Positions 54,305 to 63,605 of a stretch of DNA of 64,000 nucleotides are shown here, piece after piece (within the stretch, counting starts at the first letter, position 1; every line of letters begins with the position of its first letter). The position numbers were made by a program, and so were the translations under genes. The notes beneath the pieces are model-generated. The model saw only the letters and a list, made by a program, of their open reading frames with translations, made no database searches and was not told where the DNA came from. The stretch is from Metabacillus bambusae. GTDB taxonomy: Bacteria; Bacillota; Bacilli; Bacillales; Bacillaceae. The stretch is taken from positions 1 to 64,000 of the forward strand of contig NZ_JAGDEL010000023.1 of the NCBI RefSeq assembly GCF_017497975.1, in the 5' to 3' direction.

Positions 54305-55036
54305 TTAAAAGCTATTAATTAAAATAACCATAAAGAGAATTCCGATAATAAAGGAGTATGTTGCATTACGTTCATTACCATCTCCATGACTTTCTGGTAT
54401 TAGCTCTTTATATATGATAAATAGCATCGCGCCAGCAGCAAAGGAAAGTCCATATGGCACAAGAAATCCTATGAAGCTTGTAAGATAAAAACCAAGTAAC
54501 GATGCAACGATTTCTACTGTTCCTGTGGCTGTTGCAATTAAAAATGCTTTCCCTTTACTAATACTTTGGTTTATTAAAAATAACGCAACTAAAAAACCTT
54601 CAGGTGCATTTTGTAAGCCAATTGCAAATGCAATTAAGTTACCAGTATCACTTACATTTGAAGCATAGCTTACCCCAACTGATAAGCCTTCAGGGATGTT
54701 ATGCAAGGTAATTGCAGCAATAATTAGCATTGCTTTTTCATCAAATTTAATTCCACTTCTTGAATGCTCTAAATCGATATGTGGAATGGCTTTTTCTAGA
54801 GTTGTTAAGATGAGAACACCAAGAAATAGCCCAATTGATACTTCAATGACTCCACCATATTTTAATGATTCAGGAATGAGCCCCAACATCGATGCAGTCA
54901 TCATAATACCAGCTGTGAAGGCTAATAAAATATCACGCCAGCGATGAGTAATAGATCCTTGTAAGAACAAAATTGGAAGAGCTCCTACCCCTGTTGATAA
55001 AGCTGATAAAATACTACCTAATAAAACTCCTGACAT
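54305..55036 (-). CDS. ZIP-family metal transporter
   Basis: This 243-residue membrane protein has eight helices and belongs to the ZIP family, which imports Zn2+ or other divalent metals. Metal-site motifs are HNIPEGLSVGVSYA in helix 4 and QNAPEGFLVALFL in helix 5; HGDGNER is a loop near the C-terminus. AAAGGAG precedes the ATG. The 338-bp divergent gap to the nucleotidase gene contains no recognised metal-regulator box and no other gene. Confidence 0.9.
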   Translation of the reverse strand: MSGVLLGSILSALSTGVGALPILFLQGSITHRWRDILLAFTAGIMMTASMLGLIPESLKYGGVIEVSIGLFLGVLILTTLEKAIPHIDLEHSRSGIKFDEKAMLIIAAITLHNIPEGLSVGVSYASNVSDTGNLIAFAIGLQNAPEGFLVALFLINQSISKGKAFLIATATGTVEIVASLLGFYLTSFIGFLVPYGLSFAAGAMLFIIYKELIPESHGDGNERNATYSFIIGILFMVILINSF

Positions 55037-55374
55037 ATGAGTATGCTCCTTTGATTGGTTATAACCCTTATCAAAAAAATCATTGATATAGAAATATTAT
55101 AGCGGAAATATTCGAAATTGAAAGAATGTATAAAATAACTATGCAATTATCTTTTTAAAAATGATTGTTTATAAAAAGGGCTTCCTTTGTAATTCATCAT
55201 TAAAAAGGTTATAAAAATGAGTTAATGGTCTCATACGTGAATAGTATATGGGTGGATGGGCGAAAAGGATACTTTTTTAATCAAATCTGTGGATTTGAAA
55301 ATAATTGTTTTTATTGTAGCCTTACAAATAGTTGTGTAAGATAATTTTAATGGAGCTACAAGAGGCGGTGAGAT

Positions 55375-56940
55375 ATGGAGACAGTAAAAATTACGATTTT
55401 ACAAACTAGTGATATACATGGCAATGTTTTTCCACTTGTTTATAGCTCAAATAAAGAAAAAGCCCTTGGGTTAGGAAAGATTTCTACAATTATAAAAAAT
55501 GAGCGGAAGAAAAATAAACATTTGCTCCTAATTGACAATGGAGATCTAATTCAAGGTACACCTTTAACCTTCCATCATGTGAAAAAGAATCAATTAAAAA
55601 AAAATCCAATGATCACTCTGTTAAATGAATTAAAATATGATGCTGCAGTTATTGGAAACCATGAATTTAATTATGGTATGTCTGTATTAGAACATGCAGT
55701 ATCCCAATCAACCTTTCCTTGGCTATCAGCAAATATTCTCCATAAAAATACAATGGATCCCGTTTTTGGTAAACCATATATAATAAAGAACGTACAAGGA
55801 ATAAAAATCGCAGTTTTAGGAGTTACAACACACTATATACCAAATTGGGAAAATCCAAGTCATATAGCTGATTTGACATTTAAGAATGCATTTGAATCTG
55901 CAAAGAAATGGGTTAATTTTATTAAAAAAAATGAGAACCCAGATATTATGATTGTTTCATACCATGGTGGATTTGAGAGGGATATCTATACTGGTGAAGG
56001 ATTGGAAGAAATCACAGGTGAAAATCAAGGATATCAAATGTGTCAGCAAATAAATGGAATAGATGTACTGTTAACTGGACATCAGCACCGTACAATCACA
56101 GCTACAATTAATAATGTAGTTGTCGTTCAACCAAGTTTTAATGGACAAGCAATTGGTAAAGTTGAATTATTACTTGATAAAAGCCAAGGGATGAAAATAG
56201 TCGATAAGAAGGTAAGCGTGATCAAGGTTGAGAAAACTAACACTGATGAAAAACTGCTAGCCTTGGTAAATGAAAATGAACAAAAAACGCAGGAATGGCT
56301 TGATCAACCTATTGGCGAGGTAGTCGGCGACATGATGATTAAGGATGGTTTCAGCTTGCGTTTAAAAGAACATCCAATTATAGAGTTTATAAACAAGGTT
56401 CAAATGGATGCTGCTGGTGTATCAATATCAGCAACAGCATTATTTTATAATGATTCACCAGGGATACCAAATCAAATTACGATGAGAGATATTGTTGCAA
56501 ATTATATTTATCCAAATACACTTAAGGTTATTCGCATAAGTGGAAAGGATATAAAAGATGCTTTAGAACGCTCAGCAGCTTATTTTCTTCTAAAAGATGG
56601 GATCATAGGTGTCAATCCCAAGTTTACAAAACCAAAGCCTCAGCATTATAACTACGATATGTGGGAAGGGATCGAGTATACGTTTGACATAACAAAGCCA
56701 ATTGAAACTCGTGTTGTAAAGCTAGAGAAGGACGGTAAAAAGATTCGGATGGACGAGACCTTTGATGTTGTCATGAACAACTATCGAGCTGGTGGTGGAG
56801 GGAATTATTCAATGTTTAAAGGGAAACCTGTTATTAAAGATATTCCTATTGATATGTCAGAGTTAATGGCTGAATATATAATGAAGCGAAAAAAAATTCA
56901 TGCAGAAGTCAATCATAATTGGAACATCATTTGGTCATGA
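55375..56940 (+). CDS. bifunctional metallophosphatase/5'-nucleotidase
   Basis: This 521-residue enzyme has an N-terminal calcineurin-like phosphoesterase with metal motifs TSDIHGN, NGDLIQGTP, GNHEFNYG, SYHGG and GHQHR, and a C-terminal 5'-nucleotidase domain with ITMRDIVANYIYPNTLKVI and a substrate loop NNYRAGGGGNYSMF. It hydrolyses nucleotides or 2',3'-cyclic nucleotides. No signal peptide or cell-wall anchor is present, so it should act in the cytoplasm, unlike many secreted relatives. AGAGGCGGTGAG precedes the ATG. Confidence 0.92.
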   Translation: METVKITILQTSDIHGNVFPLVYSSNKEKALGLGKISTIIKNERKKNKHLLLIDNGDLIQGTPLTFHHVKKNQLKKNPMITLLNELKYDAAVIGNHEFNYGMSVLEHAVSQSTFPWLSANILHKNTMDPVFGKPYIIKNVQGIKIAVLGVTTHYIPNWENPSHIADLTFKNAFESAKKWVNFIKKNENPDIMIVSYHGGFERDIYTGEGLEEITGENQGYQMCQQINGIDVLLTGHQHRTITATINNVVVVQPSFNGQAIGKVELLLDKSQGMKIVDKKVSVIKVEKTNTDEKLLALVNENEQKTQEWLDQPIGEVVGDMMIKDGFSLRLKEHPIIEFINKVQMDAAGVSISATALFYNDSPGIPNQITMRDIVANYIYPNTLKVIRISGKDIKDALERSAAYFLLKDGIIGVNPKFTKPKPQHYNYDMWEGIEYTFDITKPIETRVVKLEKDGKKIRMDETFDVVMNNYRAGGGGNYSMFKGKPVIKDIPIDMSELMAEYIMKRKKIHAEVNHNWNIIWS

Positions 56941-56957
56941 ATTTATAACTGAAAATA

Positions 56958-56986
56958 TTGACTTAATTATTTTCATGATCTATTAT
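56958..56986 (+). promoter_or_regulatory. mhqR promoter
   Basis: TTGACT (56958-56963) and TATTAT (56981-56986) are separated by 17 bases. Confidence 0.65.
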
Positions 56987-57000
56987 AGGTTTAATAAAAT

Positions 57001-57018
57001 TATTTTGAATTCAAGATA
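57001..57018. promoter_or_regulatory. candidate MhqR operator
   Basis: TATTTTGAATTCAAGATA is a near-perfect palindrome (one mismatch) centred on GAATTC, just downstream of the mhqR promoter. It resembles the known MhqR box with GAATTC at its centre and ATCT/AGAT arms. Confidence 0.6.
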
Positions 57019-57039
57019 TTTATTAAAGGATTGAGTGGA

Positions 57040-57495
57040 ATGGAAAAAACAAAGCAAATTGAAGAATCACTAAAGCTTTTTATCGTACTTTCACGTGCGC
57101 ATAGGGCATTTAACGATGTTGTGAATAAGCATATTTCTACCTTTAAATTAAACCCAACTGAGTTTGCTGTTTTAGAGCTACTTTACCACAAAGGGGATCA
57201 ACCATTGCAACAAATAGGTGGTAAAATTTTGTTAGCTAGTGGGAGTATTACGTACGTAGTAGATAAATTAGAGCAAAAGGGGTTACTTGCGAGAAAAGCT
57301 TGTCCAAAAGATCGCAGAGTAACTCATGCTCAAATTACCGATAAAGGGAAACAATTAATTGAAGAAATATTCCCTCCACATGAGGAACGGATCAATGAAA
57401 TTGTAAGTGTTCTGACTGATGAGGAAAAAAGTATGGTTACTGAGCTCCTTAAAAAGGTTGGTTATCATGCGCACGACCTTTTAAATAAGGAATAA
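57040..57495 (+). CDS. mhqR: MarR-family regulator MhqR
   Basis: This 151-residue winged-helix repressor has a recognition region QQIGGKILLASGSITYVVDKL and wing DRRVTHAQITDKG. In B. subtilis MhqR senses hydroquinones and catechols and represses mhq dioxygenases and azoreductase genes. The palindrome upstream suggests autoregulation here. The ATG at 57040 is 9 bases after AAGGA; a TTG directly adjoining that site is excluded. Position beside motB-motA matches B. subtilis mhqR. Confidence 0.85.
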   Translation: MEKTKQIEESLKLFIVLSRAHRAFNDVVNKHISTFKLNPTEFAVLELLYHKGDQPLQQIGGKILLASGSITYVVDKLEQKGLLARKACPKDRRVTHAQITDKGKQLIEEIFPPHEERINEIVSVLTDEEKSMVTELLKKVGYHAHDLLNKE

Positions 57496-57498
57496 TCG

Positions 57499-57535
57499 AA
57501 AATGAGTGTGACTCTCTGAGAGTCACACTCATTTT
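57499..57535 (+). terminator. terminator after mhqR
   Basis: AAAATGAGTGTGACTCT pairs perfectly with AGAGTCACACTCATTTT around CTG. Confidence 0.9.
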
Positions 57536-57541
57536 CATTTT

Positions 57542-57697
57542 AGTATCAGAATTTATAACTTTTATTACTCAGTTATGGTGTCTAGCTCCAGCGCCTAGAC
57601 CTTCGGGGTCATAAGCCACTCAGGAATTGACAAAGAACATCTTCTATTCCTGAGCGTCTTATGCCTGTAGGGTCTATCAAGGCGCCCTGAGCTCTTC
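57542..57697 (+). repeat. cruciform repeat, copy 5
   Basis: Shares the 5' extension TATCAGAATTTATAAC with copy 4 and the arms CGCCTAGACC/GGTCTATCAAGGCG. The tip stem has lost three bases (TTGACAAAG). It ends at the base before the motB stop codon. Confidence 0.8.
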
Positions 57698-58456
57698 TCA
57701 TTGCTCGTACGGTAAAATCAACACTTCAACACGTCTGTTCTTCTGTCTTCCTTCTTTTGAATCATTAGATGCAACAGGATTATATTCTCCAAAACCTTTT
57801 GCACTAAAGACCTTAGGATCTAAATTTTCGTTATCGATTAATATTTTCATGAAGTTAACGGCACGCATAACACTTAAATGCCAGTTTGAATCATACTCTG
57901 AGTTCTTAATCGGAATATTATCAGTATGCCCACTTACAATGATATTCCTAGGAGGGTTCATGACAAGTAGTTCTGAGATTTCCATTGCTAGCTGTTTATC
58001 TTTGTTTCGAATGTCTGCTTTGCCGGAATCAAAAAAGATATCATTTAAAATGGTTATGAGCAAACCCTCATCTGTTAGTGTTGTCTTTAACTTTGTTTCA
58101 AGTTTATTATTTTTAATATACGTATTAATTTTATCTTGTATTTCTTTTAGCTTTTGTTGCTCCAGTTGTTTTTGAGCCTCTTCAGCATCCTCTTGGGGTG
58201 TTTGATCTTTTTGTACATCAAGTTGTTCCATCTCTCCATCTGGAGTAGGGCTTGGATATTCTAGTACGCCTGTTCCGCCTGTAAATGTAGAGTTAAATGC
58301 TCTTGCCATCTGCTGAAATTTCTGAGCATCAACTGAACTCATTGCAAATAAAACAATAAATAGTGCTAGAACAAGTGTTAGTAAATCAGCGTAAGGAACA
58401 AGCCAAGATTCATCCATATGCTCATCTTCATGTTTATGCTTCTTTTTTCTAGCCAT
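57698..58456 (-). CDS. motB: flagellar motor stator protein MotB
   Basis: This 252-residue stator subunit anchors the H+ channel to peptidoglycan. A basic N-terminus precedes one transmembrane helix with the proton-carrying Asp24 in PYADLLTLVLALFIVLFAMS. After a Gln/Glu-rich coiled coil (about 80-115), an OmpA-like domain has VSGHTDNIPIKNSEYDSN. It overlaps motA by eight bases. Proton rather than sodium coupling is inferred from similarity to MotB. Confidence 0.96.
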   Translation of the reverse strand: MARKKKHKHEDEHMDESWLVPYADLLTLVLALFIVLFAMSSVDAQKFQQMARAFNSTFTGGTGVLEYPSPTPDGEMEQLDVQKDQTPQEDAEEAQKQLEQQKLKEIQDKINTYIKNNKLETKLKTTLTDEGLLITILNDIFFDSGKADIRNKDKQLAMEISELLVMNPPRNIIVSGHTDNIPIKNSEYDSNWHLSVMRAVNFMKILIDNENLDPKVFSAKGFGEYNPVASNDSKEGRQKNRRVEVLILPYEQ

Positions 58457-59249
58457 TTACGCTCTCTCCCTCAGTGATCGCAGCGTTTAATTTATTTCGT
58501 TCATTAACAGGTAAATAGGTAGCTAGTTTTTGCTCAATAGCTTTAGGTGCTTGTCCTTCTAAAACAGAAAGAACACCTTCGATCATTACTTCTTTTACTT
58601 TCACTTCTTGCTTAGATTTACGCTTTAATTTATTTGCAAAGGGATGCCAAAGTACATATCCGGTGAAAATACCCATCATTGTTGCAACGAAAGCTGCTCC
58701 AATTGCTTTTCCTAGTTCTTCGGTATTATCCATATGAGAAAGGGCTGCAATTAACCCAACAACAGCACCAAGCACCCCAAGTGTAGGGGCATAAGTTCCT
58801 GCTTGTGTAAAGATGGTTGCAGAAGCTTGGTGGCGCTCCTCCATCGCAGCAATTTCTTCACTCATTACATCTCGAATGAACTCTGCATTTTGGCCATCTA
58901 CAGCCATTAGTAATCCATTTTTTAAAAAGGGATCATCAATTTCAGATAGCTTTGCTTCAAGAGCAAGTAAACCCTCTTTACGAGCAACTTGAGCCCAATC
59001 AGAGAACAATGGAATCAACTCTTGAATTGTAGGTATTTTTTCTTCTTTAAAAATGATTCCGAATAATTTAGGAACCTTCTTTATTTCACTTGTTGGGAAT
59101 GCAATTGTAACAGCTGCAATTGTACCTAAAATAATAATTAATAATGCTGCTGGGTTAAGTAAAACAGAGGGACTAACACCCTTCATAAACATCCCGACAC
59201 CAACTGCAATGATGGCAAGTATTAATCCAATTATTGACGTTTTATCCAT
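58449..59249 (-). CDS. motA: flagellar motor stator protein MotA
   Basis: This 266-residue channel subunit has four helices. The cytoplasmic loop contains charged residues for FliG contact (ARKEGLLALEAKL) and the conserved prolines lie in YAPTLGVLGAVVGLIAAL. GGTG lies before the ATG. The motA-motB pair is probably driven by SigD, whose -10 element is visible upstream. Confidence 0.96.
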   Translation of the reverse strand: MDKTSIIGLILAIIAVGVGMFMKGVSPSVLLNPAALLIIILGTIAAVTIAFPTSEIKKVPKLFGIIFKEEKIPTIQELIPLFSDWAQVARKEGLLALEAKLSEIDDPFLKNGLLMAVDGQNAEFIRDVMSEEIAAMEERHQASATIFTQAGTYAPTLGVLGAVVGLIAALSHMDNTEELGKAIGAAFVATMMGIFTGYVLWHPFANKLKRKSKQEVKVKEVMIEGVLSVLEGQAPKAIEQKLATYLPVNERNKLNAAITEGESVNG

Positions 59250-59288
59250 CGTAAATCACCATATTTCCTATTTATTTTCTTATTTATT

Positions 59289-59296
59289 ATATCGGA
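59289..59296 (-). promoter_or_regulatory. SigD-type -10 element of motAB
   Basis: On the minus strand TCCGATAT matches the SigD -10 consensus GCCGATAT at seven of eight bases. A TAAA lies upstream but at 11 rather than 15 bases, so the -35 element is doubtful. Confidence 0.45.
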
Positions 59297-59373
59297 GGAT
59301 TTTAGAAAACTTTAAGGGTTCTTGTAGAAGTTCTTTTTGAGGGATAAAAAAATTATCATTTTATGACGAAAAA

Positions 59374-59397
59374 AAGCACGGTGTCTACTTACACCGT
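59374..59397 (-). terminator. terminator of the 43-residue protein gene
   Basis: GCACGGTGT pairs with ACACCGTGC; read leftward it is followed by seven Ts. Confidence 0.8.
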
Positions 59398-59413
59398 GCC
59401 ATTCTTGACATTA

Positions 59414-59545
59414 TTATTTATTGTTTTTAGGATTGAAAAATGACTTTTTTTTCTCATTTCTTAGCAGATTTTCTATTACTTCTTTTTCAAGTTGATCATT
59501 TCTTTCTTCAAATAATTTCTTTAGAGTGTACTCATTTACAAACAT
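59414..59545 (-). CDS. 43-residue hypothetical protein
   Basis: On the minus strand GGAGG lies eight bases before an ATG that opens a 43-codon frame beginning MFVNEYTLKKLFEERNDQLE and ending FFNPKNNK. The product is a charged single helix. A strong leftward terminator lies directly after the stop codon, which supports a real gene. No family recognised. Confidence 0.55.
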   Translation of the reverse strand: MFVNEYTLKKLFEERNDQLEKEVIENLLRNEKKKSFFNPKNNK

Positions 59546-59671
59546 TTTTTCATCCTCCATATCTATGATGGTATTACCTTTATCATAGAGGAAGATTATT
59601 CCTTTTTCGTCAGGTGCATGGAGGATGTTTTCATCATAAAAGTGTCTTAGAAAAGTCAGCCTTAAGACGTA

Positions 59672-59950
59672 TCAGGGAATAGTCAATAATAGTCTCGAAA
59701 TCCCCCAATAATAGAAAGGGAGAAATGTGACAACAAGATGACCATAAAAAAAGAGATTAGAGTAATAAGATGATTTCTTTTCAAAGGCAATGGATGCACA
59801 CAATGCTCCAAGAAAACTTGTACCAAAATATAAAATAATTCCGAATAAATCACCAAGACGTTCTTGATAGAAAATAAATCCAAGGGCAGATCCATTAAAT
59901 ACAAGAAAAATGAAGGATATGAATAGGAAGAAGATTGAGTATTTTTGCAT
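59672..59950 (-). CDS. 92-residue membrane protein, unknown function
   Basis: Three hydrophobic helices are evident: SIFFLFISFIFLVFNGSALG, LFGIILYFGTSFLGALCASI and LVVTFLPFYYW. GAGGTG lies before the ATG at 59950. The neighbours are a K+ channel gene upstream and motA downstream. I do not recognise the family. Confidence 0.6.
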   Translation of the reverse strand: MQKYSIFFLFISFIFLVFNGSALGFIFYQERLGDLFGIILYFGTSFLGALCASIAFEKKSSYYSNLFFYGHLVVTFLPFYYWGISRLLLTIP

Positions 59951-60048
59951 TGTCAACACCTCATAGCATGTATATGTGCTAAAAAGGGAAACAATGACAA
60001 AAGAGGCTCAGCTTTGGCCTGCCTGTATTATATGCTTAATAGCAAAAT

Positions 60049-61071
60049 TTAAGATACAATCTGTTGGTAGGTTGTATGATTGCAAATAATAAAGAGTTGC
60101 GCATTGTCTGGAATGGAATGATCTAGATGATTAATAATAGATAAATCATTTCCATTTGCAATAAGAAGCGCGCCTTTAGAAGAAAGGGCTTGACTAGCAT
60201 CTGCATAGGTTTGCCATTCCTTTTCTTTAGGAATTGAATAAAGATCATAGCCTTGATGACTTGTTAGCTGTCTAATAATTTCACTTGATCCATTAAAAAG
60301 GATGGAACGTGCTGCAAGGTTTGCAGCAGTGTCGTTAGCAGTAATAAATTCTTCAACATTCGCATGAACAAATGCGTTAATATGCTTTGAATCTGATACC
60401 TCGCAAATGGTGTATATATTATGGTTATATTCCTTTCCTATACCTTCGATCATTGAGGCAATTAATAAAGTATGACCATCTGATTGAGATGCTGTCATTA
60501 AACCATCTGGTGAAAACACCATAACCGATTTACATTTAAGCAGATTTGCCTGATTGAGAACATCATGATTAGCTGGATTCCCATTTACAAATTCAACTTG
60601 CTCATGAAGGATAGGTGTTTTAGGTAAACTTTCATCAATAATAACGATACGGATATTTTGGAACGTTTTTAATAGCTCCTCTAATGTAATTTCAGCTTTT
60701 TTCGTCCAGTTAATTAAAATAATGTGATTCTCCGTTGTGACCTTCAATTTTCCTTCCTCCTTCAAACGTTTTCGAATACTAAAGAAATCAATCACTTTCC
60801 CAATGAAAATCGTCATGAGTCCAATGCCGACAACATATAAAAACATCGCAAATATTTTTCCATTAACAGTTGTAGGTGACACATCTCCATATCCAACTGT
60901 CGCAACGGTTGTCATCGTCCACCATAGTCCTTCAAAGGGACTTGTAAACGTCGCTGGTTCTAAAAAATAAATGAAGTAACTGCTGGATAATACCAAGGTT
61001 AGTGTTGCGAATATGAGAATCCAATTATTCATTTGTACAACTTTTAGGAAGAATCGTCTGAAAAAAATCAT
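60049..61071 (-). CDS. potassium channel with RCK domain (YugO-like)
   Basis: This 340-residue channel has two transmembrane helices flanking the selectivity filter TVATVGYGDVSPT, then an RCK/TrkA_N domain (about 110-230) and a C-terminal domain. It resembles B. subtilis YugO, which takes part in biofilm electrical signalling. GAAAGGAG precedes the ATG. In B. subtilis yugO is elsewhere, with mstX; no mstX-like gene is seen here. Confidence 0.92.
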   Translation of the reverse strand: MIFFRRFFLKVVQMNNWILIFATLTLVLSSSYFIYFLEPATFTSPFEGLWWTMTTVATVGYGDVSPTTVNGKIFAMFLYVVGIGLMTIFIGKVIDFFSIRKRLKEEGKLKVTTENHIILINWTKKAEITLEELLKTFQNIRIVIIDESLPKTPILHEQVEFVNGNPANHDVLNQANLLKCKSVMVFSPDGLMTASQSDGHTLLIASMIEGIGKEYNHNIYTICEVSDSKHINAFVHANVEEFITANDTAANLAARSILFNGSSEIIRQLTSHQGYDLYSIPKEKEWQTYADASQALSSKGALLIANGNDLSIINHLDHSIPDNAQLFIICNHTTYQQIVS

Positions 61072-61199
61072 ATGTGCTCCTTTCTTAGAGCTCTTATACT
61101 ATGTAATCCTTGTTAAAAATACGCTTATTGAATATGTATTCTATATGGCATATGAAAATTTTAACATAATTGTTTTAGGTTGTAATGAGGATCTAGAGG

Positions 61200-61237
61200 A
61201 AAAAAGGAGGAGGCTGACCTTATAAGTCATCCTCCTC
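61200..61237 (-). terminator. terminator after clpE
   Basis: GAGGAGGCTGAC and GTCATCCTCCTC form a 12-base stem with one mismatch; read leftward it ends in six Ts. Confidence 0.75.
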
Positions 61238-61241
61238 ATAT

Positions 61242-63365
61242 TTATTGAGATATTACAATTTCGTCATTTTTTACATCAACAATTACTCTTGTTACTTGAC
61301 CTTCATCTAAAAGAAGATCTGTTATCTTATCTTCTACATGTTCTTGAATCACGCGACGAAGTGGTCTTGCTCCGAATGCAGGATGATAGCCTAATAATGC
61401 AAGCTTTTCTTTTGCTTGATCTGTAACTGTTAAAGAGACCTCTTGCTCAGCAAGTGTGTTAGATAATTCATCCAGCATTAATGTAACTATTTTGAATAGA
61501 TCATCCTTTTCAAGAGAAGAAAATTCAATAATGTTATCAAAGCGGTTTAAGAATTCTGGCTTAAAGAAAGAGCCTAATGTTTGTAAAAGCTGGCTTTCTT
61601 CTATTGCTACATTTGTAGACGTTTCGAAGCCTACTTTTATTCGCTTTTCTCCTACGCCTGCATTACTTGTCATAATAATAACAGTGTCTTTGAAGCTAAC
61701 TGTACGACCTTGACTATCTGTTAGTCTACCGTCTTCTAATATTTGCAGGAACATATGCTGAACATCAGGATGAGCTTTTTCAATTTCATCCAATAAGATA
61801 ATACTGTAAGGGTTTCGGCGAACCTTTTCCGTTAGTTGTCCTGCCTCATCATGACCAACATAGCCAGGAGGGGAGCCAATAATTTTTGATACAGTATGTT
61901 TTTCCATATATTCACTCATGTCAAGACGGATCATCGCATCTTTTGAACCGAATAATTCTTCTGCCAATGTTTTTGTTAATTCAGTTTTACCGACTCCAGT
62001 AGGTCCAACAAAGAGGAAGGAACCAATTGGTCTTGTTTTCGATTTTAAACCAGCACGGCTTCTTCTAATTGCCTTTGTTACCTTTTTAACCGCTTCTGCT
62101 TGGCCAATCACCTTTTCTGAAAGATTTTGTTCTAAATGTTTCATTTTTGATTGTTCATTTTCATGAAGCTTTCCAACTGGGATTCCCGTTTTCTTCTCGA
62201 TGATCGCTTCAATATCATCTACATCTACGAGCAGTTTTTCAGGATTTTCCTTTTGGTCTAATTGAGATTCTAAACAGACCTCTTCATCTCTTAATTTAGC
62301 AGCTAACTCATAGTTTTCGTTTTCTGTTGCATCTTGTTTTTGTTTAGATAATTGAACTAAGCGTGCCTTAACCTGTTCATCATTTACGTTAGATAGAGCT
62401 AAGTTCTTATTAGATCCTGCTTCATCTAGGAGATCAATTGCTTTATCAGGAAGAAATCTGTCCTGAATGTAGCGATGTGATAATGTTACACAGGCATTTA
62501 TCGCTTCATCTGTGTATGTTACATGATGAAAGTTTTCATATTTTGCTTGGATTCCTTTCAGAATGCTTACAGCTTTATCGATTGAAGGCTCTTGTACAAT
62601 AATAGGCTGAAAGCGTCGTTCTAAGGCAGCATCTTTTTCAATAGTACGATATTCTTTTAGAGTTGTTGCTCCCACAACCTGAAGCTCTCCTCGTGCTAAT
62701 GCTGGTTTTAAAATGTTCCCAGCATCCATAGAACCTTCTGCAGAACCAGCTCCTACAAGCTGATGAATTTCATCAATGAATAAAATGATATTTTTACGGT
62801 TTTGTAGCTCATCTATGATTTTTTTCATACGTTCTTCAAATTGACCTCTAATCCCGGTGCTTGCCACAAGTGAAGCAACGTCTAAAAGGTACACTTCTTT
62901 GTTACTTAATTTAGATGGAACAGTCCCATTCGCAATTTGTAACGCAAGACCCTCAACAACAGCTGTTTTACCAACACCAGGTTCCCCAATTAATACTGGA
63001 TTGTTTTTATTGCGTCGATTTAAAATCTCGATTACACGCTCTACTTCTTCATCACGGCCAATCACTGGATCAATCAATCCGGCACGGGCAGCATGTGTTA
63101 AATTTCGACCAAGTTGATCAAGGATTCCACTACCATGGTTAGGTTGAGCTTGTGGTTGTGCCCCTTGTGATTGTTGACTTGAATGAAATCCATTTAAAAA
63201 TAAATCATATGGAAATGAAAAAAATTCATTTGGACCACCAGTAGGAATTGTTTGTTTATAAGTTGAGAAGCAGTCCTGACACAATGTGATTTGTTTTTGT
63301 TGTTTATTTATTTGAAAGTTTACATGTACAGTAGCGTGGTTTTTTTTGCAATTTTCACACATCAT
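61242..63365 (-). CDS. clpE: ATP-dependent Clp protease ATPase subunit ClpE
   Basis: This 707-residue class I Clp ATPase unfolds damaged proteins for ClpP. The N-terminal zinc finger (CENC near residue 3 and CQDC near residue 29) is diagnostic for ClpE. Two AAA+ modules follow (Walker A GEPGVGKT and GPTGVGKT) with a UVR-like segment ([13 protein letters not shown]) between them. AAGGGG precedes the first ATG. Two CtsR boxes in the promoter indicate heat-shock repression by CtsR, as in B. subtilis. Confidence 0.97.
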   Translation of the reverse strand: MMCENCKKNHATVHVNFQINKQQKQITLCQDCFSTYKQTIPTGGPNEFFSFPYDLFLNGFHSSQQSQGAQPQAQPNHGSGILDQLGRNLTHAARAGLIDPVIGRDEEVERVIEILNRRNKNNPVLIGEPGVGKTAVVEGLALQIANGTVPSKLSNKEVYLLDVASLVASTGIRGQFEERMKKIIDELQNRKNIILFIDEIHQLVGAGSAEGSMDAGNILKPALARGELQVVGATTLKEYRTIEKDAALERRFQPIIVQEPSIDKAVSILKGIQAKYENFHHVTYTDEAINACVTLSHRYIQDRFLPDKAIDLLDEAGSNKNLALSNVNDEQVKARLVQLSKQKQDATENENYELAAKLRDEEVCLESQLDQKENPEKLLVDVDDIEAIIEKKTGIPVGKLHENEQSKMKHLEQNLSEKVIGQAEAVKKVTKAIRRSRAGLKSKTRPIGSFLFVGPTGVGKTELTKTLAEELFGSKDAMIRLDMSEYMEKHTVSKIIGSPPGYVGHDEAGQLTEKVRRNPYSIILLDEIEKAHPDVQHMFLQILEDGRLTDSQGRTVSFKDTVIIMTSNAGVGEKRIKVGFETSTNVAIEESQLLQTLGSFFKPEFLNRFDNIIEFSSLEKDDLFKIVTLMLDELSNTLAEQEVSLTVTDQAKEKLALLGYHPAFGARPLRRVIQEHVEDKITDLLLDEGQVTRVIVDVKNDEIVISQ

Positions 63366-63409
63366 AAATGAAAACCCCTTTTCAATTTTGAATTTTATTT
63401 TTTTTATAG

Positions 63410-63496
63410 GCTCTGTTATATCTTACTGTTGATTTTTGCACTCTGTTGATTGGAGTGAACGCCTGCAGAGAAATCAACAACCAAGTTTAACAGAGC
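63410..63496. repeat. MITE-like repeat, copy B
   Basis: Terminal repeats GCTCTGTTA and TAACAGAGC bound an 87-bp element closely related to copy A at 18183. It lies in the clpE 5' untranslated region, between the CtsR-controlled promoter and the start codon. Confidence 0.75.
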
Positions 63497-63557
63497 TTTT
63501 TTATAAGAAGCTTTGATCTTATCTGACCAATGAGTGAATAAAAAACAGGATCATTGA

Positions 63558-63574
63558 TTTGACCTTTCTTGACC
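63558..63574 (-). promoter_or_regulatory. CtsR box 2 of clpE
   Basis: On the minus strand GGTCAAGAAAGGTCAAA is a tandem heptad match to the CtsR consensus, just downstream of the -10 box. Confidence 0.8.
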
Positions 63575-63576
63575 AT

Positions 63577-63605
63577 AGTATACTTTGACCTTTTTTGACT
63601 TTCAA
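63577..63605 (-). promoter_or_regulatory. clpE promoter
   Basis: On the minus strand TTGAAA (63600-63605) and TATACT (63577-63582) are 17 bases apart; the spacer is CtsR box 1. Confidence 0.75.
63584..63600 (-). promoter_or_regulatory. CtsR box 1 of clpE
   Basis: On the minus strand AGTCAAAAAAGGTCAAA fits the CtsR heptad repeat (GGTCAAA-3-GGTCAAA) with one change and fills the promoter spacer. Confidence 0.85.

Noticed and set aside
55058-55067. GGTTATAACC palindrome upstream of the ZIP transporter gene
   Set aside because: It is only ten bases long and unlike known Zur or MntR boxes; chance is likely.
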